Assembly: GCA_910587595.1 (NCBI GenBank)
Contig: CAJULQ010000014.1
Span: 1 to 17,948, forward strand
From: an uncultured Christensenellaceae bacterium
Lineage (GTDB): Bacteria; Bacillota; Clostridia; Christensenellales; Pumilibacteraceae
Length of the DNA stretch: 17,948 nucleotides
Reading direction: 5' to 3'
In this document: positions 8,401-14,122 of the stretch, one piece after another
How the letters are laid out: every line of letters begins with the position of its first letter
Position numbering within the stretch: the first letter of the stretch is position 1
Program-made: the position numbers and the translations under genes
The notes under the pieces: model-generated
What the model saw: the letters and a program-made list of their open reading frames with translations, nothing else
What the model was told of the DNA's origin: nothing
The model's database searches: none

Positions 8401-8569
8401 CACGACGCCTACGCCGCCTGCGAAAAAAGGGTGCGGTTGCGGTTCGTCGATAGCGAATACGCTTCCCGTGGCGTTATGTGCGGGTGCGTTGCTGATTGCG
8501 GGTGCCGTGGCAATCACGTTTGTGAGAAAAAACAAAAAACGCGTAAAATCCGACAAGGAGGAAAAGTAA
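5420..8569 (+). CDS. Large surface protein with five CBM4/9-like modules and Cys-rich C-terminal anchor
   Basis: 1049 residues, started by AGGAGG five bases upstream. A signal peptide covers about residues 1-35 (hydrophobic 10-27, probable cleavage after VRA). Five beta-sandwich modules follow; most open with a (G/N)G-x-F/L-E/D phrase, and they close with a D-x-VS or DN-x-SVK phrase typical of CBM4/9-like galactose-binding folds: about 78-225 (ENGDFD to DDVSLRW), 246-412, 437-569, 584-747 and 768-972. A Pro/Asp-rich linker leads to KKGCGCGSS (Cys1005, Cys1007), one membrane helix (about 1013-1035) and a basic tail (RKNKKRVKSDKEEK). There is no LPXTG sorting motif. No catalytic domain is recognisable, so I infer a cell-surface glycan-binding scaffold that holds D-arabinan close to the exported hydrolase encoded next. 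Sugar specificity cannot be read from the sequence. Confidence 0.8.
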   Translation: MKITNAKRRGIALLICLLLLALYFVPAVRQIRVRAMETSSTTQTTDPQYGNERVAANDYKNFPLRESGTPPYVYGSDVVENGDFDSALGVVDAHYTDNLLAGDGTYSYELQENDESGWTTTGTGVISSVDGSYALTVTGQDAVTQKALSEQKAGTYSLALKYKAEEGNTLTVTLGDEQADLLTVPSEADGNYRSAVVILSPAKAFERLVFTSTGTVVLDDVSLRWADIDYGAASSVQEQDVFEGDNLVVDGGTLETYLDDGVTSETAAATVTEAKQGVWSNGVWGDSPATIIRENDNTYAKIGFTEGKGTFAHIIWTFENQGAGRYLVEFDYFHSGRTDNCAVGVNEMLSATNFAGPDTTVLNKGVAIDGKPGWYRFSATFDVTASMRFIRLWYNTAGNANNYLLMDNLSVKIKTGTALRGEGSYIVPTVAPAVPAEIYSFATDAPAVLTKEGGNAIAKMHGAAFSSLFYPFRFEKAGVYAFSFDFRLEGETGNIGLRINPVEDKYTFDIPLLQYEAQWEESELGDDWHRFIYYINIENEVAYKDASMQFWVHSANKATLSVDNLSVKRLVSAQVTGNPVWGKELIGDGGFENMLGSKERYTLPNAQNAAYTAVSSVWSGERNALAKITVKGGVFVAELTGTEGFSSIANRAVLQNEGLYRVRIRYAVSEGYAQKEGAQLTYALGALAAQDILASAVDDGATGFRIYTQYVRLTAEEADAVQAVTVRFACTSGDAAWIDFVSVQKEIGSDIPKEETPGEDITGKVRYDIVKGGDFEGYEEGTSFEESVTDEMFGTTSLDMPAKVVTNDKDALNPSKVLLLQHLAGSQKDFSSAFNLYSSNVELEKGKTYYVSFDYKYNIEEPLDTALVVSDGRRFTMDEGFTFCFVGGTNIGHHEIKLGSVQDGDETTGANNQKCKISKTDLGEGWSRISFSFTANTGINVACNSFRFLLLTNKNAANYAMFDNVAFYTYYDSGEVPPDSPEPPGPDDSEKPDDTTPTPPAKKGCGCGSSIANTLPVALCAGALLIAGAVAITFVRKNKKRVKSDKEEK

Positions 8570-8570
8570 G

Positions 8571-9833
8571 ATGAAAAAACGCAAATTGGTATCGGTGCTG
8601 GTACTGTTGCTTGTTTCGGTGTCGTTACTGTTTGGGCAGTCTGCCGGTGCGGTTGCCGAAGTGTCGTCGGGCGTGAACGGCGACGTGGCATCCGACTGGA
8701 TATCGTACGGTACCGAACACATAGAGGGCACGCGGCGCATTTCGGCGGTGACGGGGCGGTATGCCACAACCAACACGCAAGAGTTATTCGACGTGGGCGG
8801 CACCGATTTGGGGATTCCGTTCACCTACACGTACAAAAACGAAGCCGAAGAAGAAAAGACGGAGTTACGCATTTTATTCGGCGACACGTTTTCTACCGAA
8901 CATTTACAGGGGATCTGGCGTTCCAACGTGATGGCGATTACCGAAGATTTCGATTTTTTGGACGGAATTACCATTGATTCGTTTGTGTCGACCGACACCG
9001 TGAACGGATACGCAACCGAATTGATTCCCGGGATTCATGTGAGTCAGCAGCAGATGACAGCCATACCCACGGGCGCGATGCAGATTGGAGATGCGATTTA
9101 CGTTTACTACATGGGTGTACGCGTATGGGGTGACGACGGCGAGTGGTGGAACAATTTAGGCGGCGTATACAAATCGACCGACGGGCTGATATTTTCCCGC
9201 GTGGAGAGCATGTATATATACGCCAACAAAATGGCGAACTTTACGCAGAACTATCCGCTTGTGGTAGACGAGGACCACGACGGCACCGACGACTGGCTGT
9301 ATGTGTTCGGAATCAGCGGCGGCAGAAGCAGCGGATTGCGTTGCATGCGCGTGAGTTTGAAAGGAGAGAACGACGAAGTTCTTACGGGCGCGGAGCAGCA
9401 GGCGCGTGTGGAGAATCTGGATAATTATACGTATTTTAACGGATACGAGAACGGCGAGCCGACGTGGATACCGTACAACGAGCATTACATGGCGCTTGTG
9501 TGGAATTACAGCGAAGAAGCCGAAGTGATTTCCGCGCCGTGCGGTGAGATGTCGATTTGCTACAATCCGTATTTGGGCAAATACATGGCGACGTATCAGC
9601 AACACAATACGCTCATCATGAAACTTGCCGATACGCCGTACGGTCCGTACGGAAAATCGGAAATCATTCTTACTTCGTCTGATTTTAATACGTTTTATAA
9701 TGCGTTCACGACAAGCGCAATGCTGAAAGACGACGGAAAAACGGTGTATTTTCTGATGAGTCAGTGGCCGCGCAGCGATTCGGGCGCAACGCTCAATTAC
9801 TTTGTAGGCTTGATGGAAATGAAGTTGAAATAG
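8571..9833 (+). CDS. Exported DUF4185 / GH183 family protein, probable endo-D-arabinanase
   Basis: 420 residues with a clear signal peptide (MKKRK, hydrophobic 7-21, likely cleavage after AGA near residue 27) and no anchor, so secreted. The DUF4185 hallmarks are visible: GGTDLGIPF (76-84), ILFGDTFS (101-108), a conserved AIPTGAM (164-170) and APCGEMS with Glu326 followed by YNPYLGKY. This family is now GH183, the endo-acting D-arabinanases; the Asp residues of GTDLG and FGDTF are candidate catalytic acids, which is my inference. AAGGAGG (8555-8561) lies within the end of the preceding gene and only one base separates the two genes, so they are coupled. It would cut extracellular D-arabinan into oligosaccharides for the importer. 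GH183 membership does not prove activity. Confidence 0.85.
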   Translation: MKKRKLVSVLVLLLVSVSLLFGQSAGAVAEVSSGVNGDVASDWISYGTEHIEGTRRISAVTGRYATTNTQELFDVGGTDLGIPFTYTYKNEAEEEKTELRILFGDTFSTEHLQGIWRSNVMAITEDFDFLDGITIDSFVSTDTVNGYATELIPGIHVSQQQMTAIPTGAMQIGDAIYVYYMGVRVWGDDGEWWNNLGGVYKSTDGLIFSRVESMYIYANKMANFTQNYPLVVDEDHDGTDDWLYVFGISGGRSSGLRCMRVSLKGENDEVLTGAEQQARVENLDNYTYFNGYENGEPTWIPYNEHYMALVWNYSEEAEVISAPCGEMSICYNPYLGKYMATYQQHNTLIMKLADTPYGPYGKSEIILTSSDFNTFYNAFTTSAMLKDDGKTVYFLMSQWPRSDSGATLNYFVGLMEMKLK

Positions 9834-9839
9834 GATAAA

Positions 9840-9894
9840 GCTGTCGGAAGGAAGGGGAGAGTGAACGGGCTTTCCCTTTCCGCAAACCGACGGC
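9840..9894 (+). other. Intergenic nested stem-loop between the DUF4185 genes
   Basis: GCTGTCGG (9840-9847) pairs with CCGACGGC (9887-9894) with one wobble, and a purine-rich GGAAGGAAGGGG stretch inside can pair imperfectly with CTTTCCCTTTCC. There is no T run, so it is not a terminator. It ends directly against the ribosome binding site GGGAGA (9895-9900) of the second DUF4185 gene, so it may set expression or protect an mRNA end. Confidence 0.4.
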
Positions 9895-9907
9895 GGGAGA
9901 ATGGGAT

Positions 9908-10897
9908 ATGTGTGTTTTCAGCGAAAAATTGGAATATGTGCGTCGCGTGTGCGGAGTGACGGGAAAAGACGCGAGAACGAACACCGAGCCGTTCGGGGTT
10001 GTGGGCACCGATTTGGGATTCCCTTTTTCGGACGGGAAGGATTTATATCTTTTATTCGGGGACACGTTCAGCGAATTCTGGCAAAAGGGACGGTGGATTA
10101 ACAACTGTTTGGCAAAGGTGAAAGACACGTCTGCCGAAGGGTTCTGTTTGGAAGGGTTTGTTGCGGACGACGACGGACTTGCCAAAGAGTTGGTTGCCGC
10201 AAAGAAGAAGGACAAAGAGCAGATGACGTGCATACCCACGGGTGCCGTGGCGGTGGACGGAGTGTTTTATATGTTCGTGATGTCTATTGTTACGTGGAAT
10301 CCGCGGTGGACAATCGACGAATGCGCGCTGTATATTTCGCACGATAAAGGCGTTAGCTGGGAAAAGTCGGAATGTGTGCGGTTCGGCAAGGAAGAGGCGC
10401 CTGATTTCGGGCAGGTTTTTCCGCTTGCCGTGGGCGAATACGTGTATTTATTCGGCATTACGGAATCGCGCGACGGCAACTGCAAACTTGCGCGCGTGCC
10501 GAGAAAAGAACTTGACAATTTTGAAAAATACGAGTATTATATAGGCAAAGAAAAGGGCGTTCCCCGCTTTGTTTCGGGCAGACAAGGGCTTGCTCGGGCG
10601 GCAGTTGTTATTCCCGCGCCGTGCGGCGAAATGTGCGTAACGTACAATCGGTATCTGAAAAAATATTTGGCGATGTACGTGGGGACGGACGCGCCCGACC
10701 TTGTTTTCCGCACAGCCGACGAGCCGTGGGGAGAATGGAGCGATGCCGAAACGGTGGCGTTGCAATCCGATTACGAGGGGCTGTACGGTGGGTTTACGCA
10801 TGAGTTTCTTGCCTGCGAAGGCGGGCGGCGCGTATTGTTTCTGTTAAGCGAGTGGAAACCGTACAACGTTTCTTTGTTTGAGATGAAATTCAAATAA
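9908..10897 (+). CDS. Cytosolic DUF4185 / GH183 family protein
   Basis: 329 residues, a paralogue of the preceding exported protein. It shares, in the same order, VGTDLGFPF (32-40), LLFGDTFS (48-55), CIPTGAV (108-114) and APCGEM (237-242, Glu241) followed by YNRYLKKY, and both end with a similar MEMKLK/FEMKFK strand. It lacks any signal peptide, so it should be intracellular. Start 9908 is preceded by GGGAGA seven bases upstream; the ATG at 9901 is out of frame. The most economical reading is that it shortens imported D-arabino-oligosaccharides together with the cytosolic GH172 protein. It could instead have a different linkage preference. Confidence 0.85.
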   Translation: MCVFSEKLEYVRRVCGVTGKDARTNTEPFGVVGTDLGFPFSDGKDLYLLFGDTFSEFWQKGRWINNCLAKVKDTSAEGFCLEGFVADDDGLAKELVAAKKKDKEQMTCIPTGAVAVDGVFYMFVMSIVTWNPRWTIDECALYISHDKGVSWEKSECVRFGKEEAPDFGQVFPLAVGEYVYLFGITESRDGNCKLARVPRKELDNFEKYEYYIGKEKGVPRFVSGRQGLARAAVVIPAPCGEMCVTYNRYLKKYLAMYVGTDAPDLVFRTADEPWGEWSDAETVALQSDYEGLYGGFTHEFLACEGGRRVLFLLSEWKPYNVSLFEMKFK

Positions 10898-10921
10898 TCC
10901 GATGGATATGGGGGTGGTAGA

Positions 10922-11923
10922 TTGAAATACGGAATCAAAGACATTGCGCTCATTACGGGATATTCCACGTCTACGGTGGCACGTGCGCTCGGCGGGAACG
11001 GATATTGCGATATAGAAAAGAAGAAAAAGATTCTTGCCGTTGCCAAAGAACTGAACTACGAATCCAATTCGTCTGCCATTGCGTTGCGCAGGGGTTATAC
11101 GAAACGGATTTTATTCTGCATTCCCGATATTTGCAATATTTTCTATTTCAAGATGATTCAGGGCGTAATCGAGGTATTGGAAGCCAACGGTTATTACGCC
11201 ATGTTGTATACCACCGAAAAGAGTTTGAAAAAAGAGATAGACATTATCCGCACGTTGAAACAGAAATTTTGCGACGGCATGATTATGGTGTCGTTTGATT
11301 TTTGCGAGGAGAATATTTCCGCCATTCGCGCGTGCGGTTGTCCCGTGGTGCTTACCAACAAATACGACGGGCAGCAGAAAGACGACAATTTTGATTATAT
11401 TTTCGTGGACCATACGTTGGGCATGGCGCTTGCCACCGAACATCTGTTGGCGGCGGGCTGCAAGAATATGGCGGTTATTTCGGGCGACGTAAAAGAGCAG
11501 ACCACGCGCGAGCGTCTGGACGGATATTTGCGCACGTTGGAGAAGCACGGATTGCCGTATGACGCCACCCGAGTTCTGAACGGCAAATATACCAACGAAG
11601 GGGCGTATGCGGCTTTTTCGGAATTCATTCAAAACGGCGGAACGGCGGACGGACTGATTGTTTCCAACGACTACGCCGCGATGGGTATTTTGCGGTTTTG
11701 CCACGAGCACGGAATTCGCATTCCCGACGATATGAAACTGATTTCGTTCGATAATACCGACTATGCGGTATCGTCCAGCCCTACGCTCACTTCGGTGGAT
11801 ATGCGTCAGTACGAAATCGGAAAGTATGCCGCGGAAATTCTGTTGGAACGGTTGCGGGGCAGAACGGAAACGCGGAACATTGTGCTGGAACCGACGCTTG
11901 TGGAGCGGCAGTCCGGCAAATAA
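10922..11923 (+). CDS. LacI-family transcriptional regulator
   Basis: 333 residues, standard LacI length, starting at TTG 10922 after GGGGGTGG. The N-terminal helix-turn-helix is plain (IKDIALITGYSTSTVARAL, residues 5-23), followed by the hinge region with NYESNSSAIALRRG and a periplasmic-binding-like effector domain beginning KRILFCIPDI. The C-terminal domain carries the usual LISFDNTDYA and PTLTSVDM phrases and ends PTLVERQS. It has no promoter of its own that I can see and is inside the operon, implying autoregulation. The two TGRTAACGATATCA operators at the operon promoter are obvious candidate targets. The inducer is inferred to be D-arabinose, its phosphate or a small arabino-oligosaccharide. 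Confidence 0.94.
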   Translation: MKYGIKDIALITGYSTSTVARALGGNGYCDIEKKKKILAVAKELNYESNSSAIALRRGYTKRILFCIPDICNIFYFKMIQGVIEVLEANGYYAMLYTTEKSLKKEIDIIRTLKQKFCDGMIMVSFDFCEENISAIRACGCPVVLTNKYDGQQKDDNFDYIFVDHTLGMALATEHLLAAGCKNMAVISGDVKEQTTRERLDGYLRTLEKHGLPYDATRVLNGKYTNEGAYAAFSEFIQNGGTADGLIVSNDYAAMGILRFCHEHGIRIPDDMKLISFDNTDYAVSSSPTLTSVDMRQYEIGKYAAEILLERLRGRTETRNIVLEPTLVERQSGK

Positions 11924-11944
11924 CAAACGGATAAGGAATAAGAA

Positions 11945-12544
11945 ATGAAACAATATATAACGGATATGAAAAAAGCGGTTGCCGACGAGCGGGACGCGCT
12001 TACTTTGCTGGCGGACGGAATAGACGAAACATACGAAGAAGTTTTCGAGCTGTTTTTGCGGTGCAAGGGAAAACTGGCGTTTATGGGCGTGGGCAAGAGC
12101 GGGCACATAGGAGAAAAACTTGCGGCAACGTTTGCGAGTTTGGGGATTCCCGCGTTTTACGTACATTCCACCGAAGCCATGCACGGCGATTTGGGAATGA
12201 TACAGCCGAACGATATTGCGGTGCTCATTTCCAACAGCGGGAACACGGCGGAAGTGGTGCAGAACGTGGCGCCGCTGAAACGGAACGGGGTGACAACCGT
12301 TGCTTTTACGGCGGGCAAAACGGGGCGTCTTGCCGAACTTTGCGACTATGCGATTTTTTACCCGCAGGAGAAGGAAGCGGACGTTTTGGGATTGGCGCCC
12401 ACTGTTTCGAGCACGCTCGCGCTGGCGCTCGGCGACGCGTTTGCGTGCGCGCTTTCGCAGGCAAAAGGATTTACGCGCGGCAATTTTTACGCGTTTCACC
12501 CCAACGGCGCGCTCGGTTCCATGCTGAAAGAGGAAGGGAATTAA
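11945..12544 (+). CDS. Short SIS-domain D-arabinose 5-phosphate isomerase
   Basis: 199 residues, one sugar isomerase (SIS) domain without the two CBS domains found in E. coli KdsD and GutQ. Family-specific motifs are all present: GVGKSGHI (48-55, Lys51), the substrate-site HGDLGM (80-85), SNSGNTAE (96-103), EADVLGLAPT (144-153, Glu144 matching the catalytic-region Glu of KdsD) and FHPNGALG (184-191, His185). These distinguish it from 6-phospho-3-hexuloisomerases. The known reaction interconverts D-ribulose 5-phosphate and D-arabinose 5-phosphate, the first step to Kdo. No Kdo or LPS gene is nearby. Beside D-arabinan hydrolases and a ribokinase-like kinase, the catabolic direction, to D-ribulose 5-phosphate, is the better inference. 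AAGGA lies seven bases before the ATG; the next gene starts directly after its stop. Confidence 0.87.
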   Translation: MKQYITDMKKAVADERDALTLLADGIDETYEEVFELFLRCKGKLAFMGVGKSGHIGEKLAATFASLGIPAFYVHSTEAMHGDLGMIQPNDIAVLISNSGNTAEVVQNVAPLKRNGVTTVAFTAGKTGRLAELCDYAIFYPQEKEADVLGLAPTVSSTLALALGDAFACALSQAKGFTRGNFYAFHPNGALGSMLKEEGN

Positions 12545-13462
12545 ATGGCGCGCATTACGGTTGTTGGTTCGTTTGTAATGGATAACGTTGCCAAAATGGA
12601 TTGCTTTCCCCAAGCGGGGCAGACGGTGCTGGGAAATTCGTTGGAACTGTTTCCGGGCGGAAAAGGCGCCAACCAGTGCGTTGCCGCGGCGCGATTGGGC
12701 GGCGACGTGGAAATGGTGGGAATGTTGGGGAGAGATGCAAACGGCGACACGTTCCGAAAAATTCTGCGAGAGGAAGGAATTGGGTCGCGGTATGTTTTTT
12801 CGTGCGACAAACCGACGGCGGTTGCGCAGGTGCAAATCGATGCGGCGGGGCAAAACCGAATTTGCGTGATTCCGTCCGCAAATTACGCATTCGGGTGGGA
12901 AGAATTGGAGAAAGCGGACGCAATTCTTAAAAGTACCGAAATGGTTGTTTTGCAACTGGAAATGCGTTGGGACGTTACGAAGGAGATAATCCGTCGTGCG
13001 CACAGTTACGGTGCGAAAGTGTTATTGAATCCCGCGCCCGCCTTCCAGTTGGAAAACGAAGTGCTTGCGGCGGTGGATTATATAACGCCCAACGAAACGG
13101 AACTGGGCATTCTTACGGGATTACCCACGAACACCGACGAAGAAGTGCTTGCGGCGGCGAAAGAATTGGTGCGGTCGGGAGTGAAAAACATTGTTGCTAC
13201 GTTGGGGAGTCGCGGTGCGTTGATTGCGAACGCCGCGGGTTGCGAACGGATTGCGGGTTACAAAGTGAAAGCGGTAGACACGGTTGCGGCGGGCGACAGT
13301 TTTAACGGGGCGCTTGCGGTGGCGCTTATCGAAGGGGAAACGCTTGAACAAGCCGTTCGGTTTGCCAACGCAATGGGTGCGCTTACCGTACAGAAAAAAG
13401 GGGCGATTCCGTCGTTGCATTCCCGCGCCGAAGTAGAAACGTTTCTTGCCGCGCAGGGATAA
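12545..13462 (+). CDS. Ribokinase-family (PfkB) sugar kinase, probable D-arabinose kinase
   Basis: 305 residues, normal ribokinase length. Motifs in order: GSFVMD (8-13, ribose-contacting Asp in RbsK), FPGGKGANQ (36-44), LQLE (136-139), NPAPA (162-166), TPNETE (181-186), TLGSRGA (219-225) and the PfkB active-site DTVAAGDSF (245-253) with catalytic Asp251. It resembles ribokinases more than fructokinases. Ribokinases phosphorylate the 5-hydroxyl of pentofuranoses and are known to accept D-arabinose to some degree. The ATG follows the isomerase TAA with no gap, and the ribosome binding site (AGAGGAAGGG) is inside the isomerase gene, so the two are made together. I infer ATP + D-arabinose -> D-arabinose 5-phosphate, the substrate of the isomerase. 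A plain D-ribose kinase is the alternative. Confidence 0.88.
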   Translation: MARITVVGSFVMDNVAKMDCFPQAGQTVLGNSLELFPGGKGANQCVAAARLGGDVEMVGMLGRDANGDTFRKILREEGIGSRYVFSCDKPTAVAQVQIDAAGQNRICVIPSANYAFGWEELEKADAILKSTEMVVLQLEMRWDVTKEIIRRAHSYGAKVLLNPAPAFQLENEVLAAVDYITPNETELGILTGLPTNTDEEVLAAAKELVRSGVKNIVATLGSRGALIANAAGCERIAGYKVKAVDTVAAGDSFNGALAVALIEGETLEQAVRFANAMGALTVQKKGAIPSLHSRAEVETFLAAQG

Positions 13463-13625
13463 AAGAATGCAAGCAGAAATGCGGGGAAGAAGAAAAGGAC
13501 AGAAACGCTTTTTGCGTGCGGGAGTAGAAAAAGGTTAAGGCGAAAGAGCAGGGAAAGAAAAGTCGGTAAAAGTGTTTTTTGCGGCATAGGGATAAAAGGG
13601 CACAAGACAAAAATATAGGAAGAAG

Positions 13626-13659
13626 AAAGTCGTTTGCGGAGTGGAGCAAGCGACTTTTT
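13626..13659 (+). terminator. Rho-independent terminator of the arabinan operon
   Basis: AAAGTCGTTTGC (13626-13637) pairs with GCAAGCGACTTT with one T-G wobble across an eight-base loop, followed by a T run to 13659. It is the first strong terminator after the kinase gene and the probable end of the operon transcript. Confidence 0.88.
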
Positions 13660-13674
13660 GACAAATTGGCGCAT

Positions 13675-13709
13675 AACTCCCTTGTTGCAAAACAATAGGG
13701 GAGTTTTTT
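13675..13709 (+). terminator. Second tandem terminator
   Basis: AACTCCC (13675-13681) pairs exactly with GGGAGTT (13699-13705). An inner TTGTT/AACAA helix lies across a small bulge, and six T follow (13704-13709). It backs up the first terminator 15 bases upstream, insulating the XRE gene from operon read-through. Confidence 0.8.
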
Positions 13710-13779
13710 CTGTTCCCACATTTTCGGGCAGGCAAGACAACGGCATACATACGTGGGAAAATAGAATCGGGAGAAGCGC

Positions 13780-13998
13780 ATGGAAGTTACAAAAAGATTT
13801 GCGTTCCGTCTTTCCGATCTTATGGCAGAGAAAGGCGTAAACACTCGGCAGTTGGAACGCGCAACGGGAATACCCAATCAAACGATTTCTTCGTGGTTGA
13901 CGCTCAAATCCGGTCCCGATTGCAAACATCTGGTTATTCTGGCAAATTATTTCGCATGTTCTATCGATTATCTTGTGGGCAGAATCGAATATGAGTAA
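13780..13998 (+). CDS. Small XRE-family (Cro/CI type) regulator
   Basis: 72 residues made almost entirely of one Cro/CI helix-turn-helix: RLSDLMAEKGVNTRQLERAT, then GIPNQTISSWL as recognition region, and the typical tail ILANYFACSIDYLVGRIE. GGGAG lies six bases before the ATG. It would bind DNA as a dimer; the target is unknown. Its stop codon overlaps an ATG (TAATG) of an eight-codon frame, which leads by a second overlap (GTGA) into the frame of the following zinc-ribbon gene, so the two genes could be translationally linked. Confidence 0.88.
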   Translation: MEVTKRFAFRLSDLMAEKGVNTRQLERATGIPNQTISSWLTLKSGPDCKHLVILANYFACSIDYLVGRIEYE

Positions 13999-14024
13999 TG
14001 GAGGACAAGGAGGTATTTTTGTGA
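13998..14024 (+). CDS. Possible 8-codon coupling ORF (MEDKEVFL)
   Basis: ATG at 13998 overlaps the stop of the XRE gene and the frame ends at TGA 14022-14024, overlapping a GTG at 14021 that is in frame with the next gene. A strong AAGGAGG (14008-14014) inside the mini-frame suits that GTG. It may be only a translational relay, or chance. Confidence 0.25.
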   Translation: MEDKEVFL

Positions 14025-14063
14025 AGTATTCGGGAAAGAGTTGTGGAATCGAAGGCGGTTTAC

Positions 14064-14091
14064 TTGCCTTTTTTTCGTATGGGAGTATAAT
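14064..14091 (+). promoter_or_regulatory. Putative promoter of the zinc-ribbon gene
   Basis: A consensus -10 TATAAT (14086-14091) is preceded after 16 bases by TTGCCT (14064-14069), a fair -35. It supports initiation of the next gene at ATG 14123. The -35 overlaps a weak GAAGGC/GCCTTT hairpin followed by T residues (14050-14075) that could end the XRE transcript. Confidence 0.5.
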
Positions 14092-14122
14092 AGAAAGACG
14101 AATAAATGTATGGGAGAACATC

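Larger units (their letters stand above)
13463..13779 (+). other. Gene-free spacer after the carbohydrate operon
   Basis: About 317 bases without a credible gene. The first 160 bases are purine-rich and show no clear structure. The rest holds two consecutive intrinsic terminators and the ribosome binding site GGGAG (13769-13773) of the XRE regulator. I could not find a convincing promoter for that regulator: a TTGACA at 13658-13663 has no -10 at a suitable distance. Confidence 0.6.

Noticed and set aside
11945..12544. SIS protein as a 6-phospho-3-hexuloisomerase or Kdo-pathway enzyme
   Set aside because: HGDLGM and EADVLGLAPT are specific to arabinose-5-phosphate isomerases; a Kdo role is unlikely because no LPS gene is present and the context is catabolic.
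11111..13003. 630-residue open frame on the - strand
   Set aside because: It spans the antisense of the LacI, isomerase and kinase genes, all of which have clear family motifs; the translation is Arg/His/Asn-rich without recognisable domains.
13658..13686. TTGACA as promoter of the XRE gene
   Set aside because: It lies in the T tract of a terminator and has no -10 hexamer at 16-18 bases.
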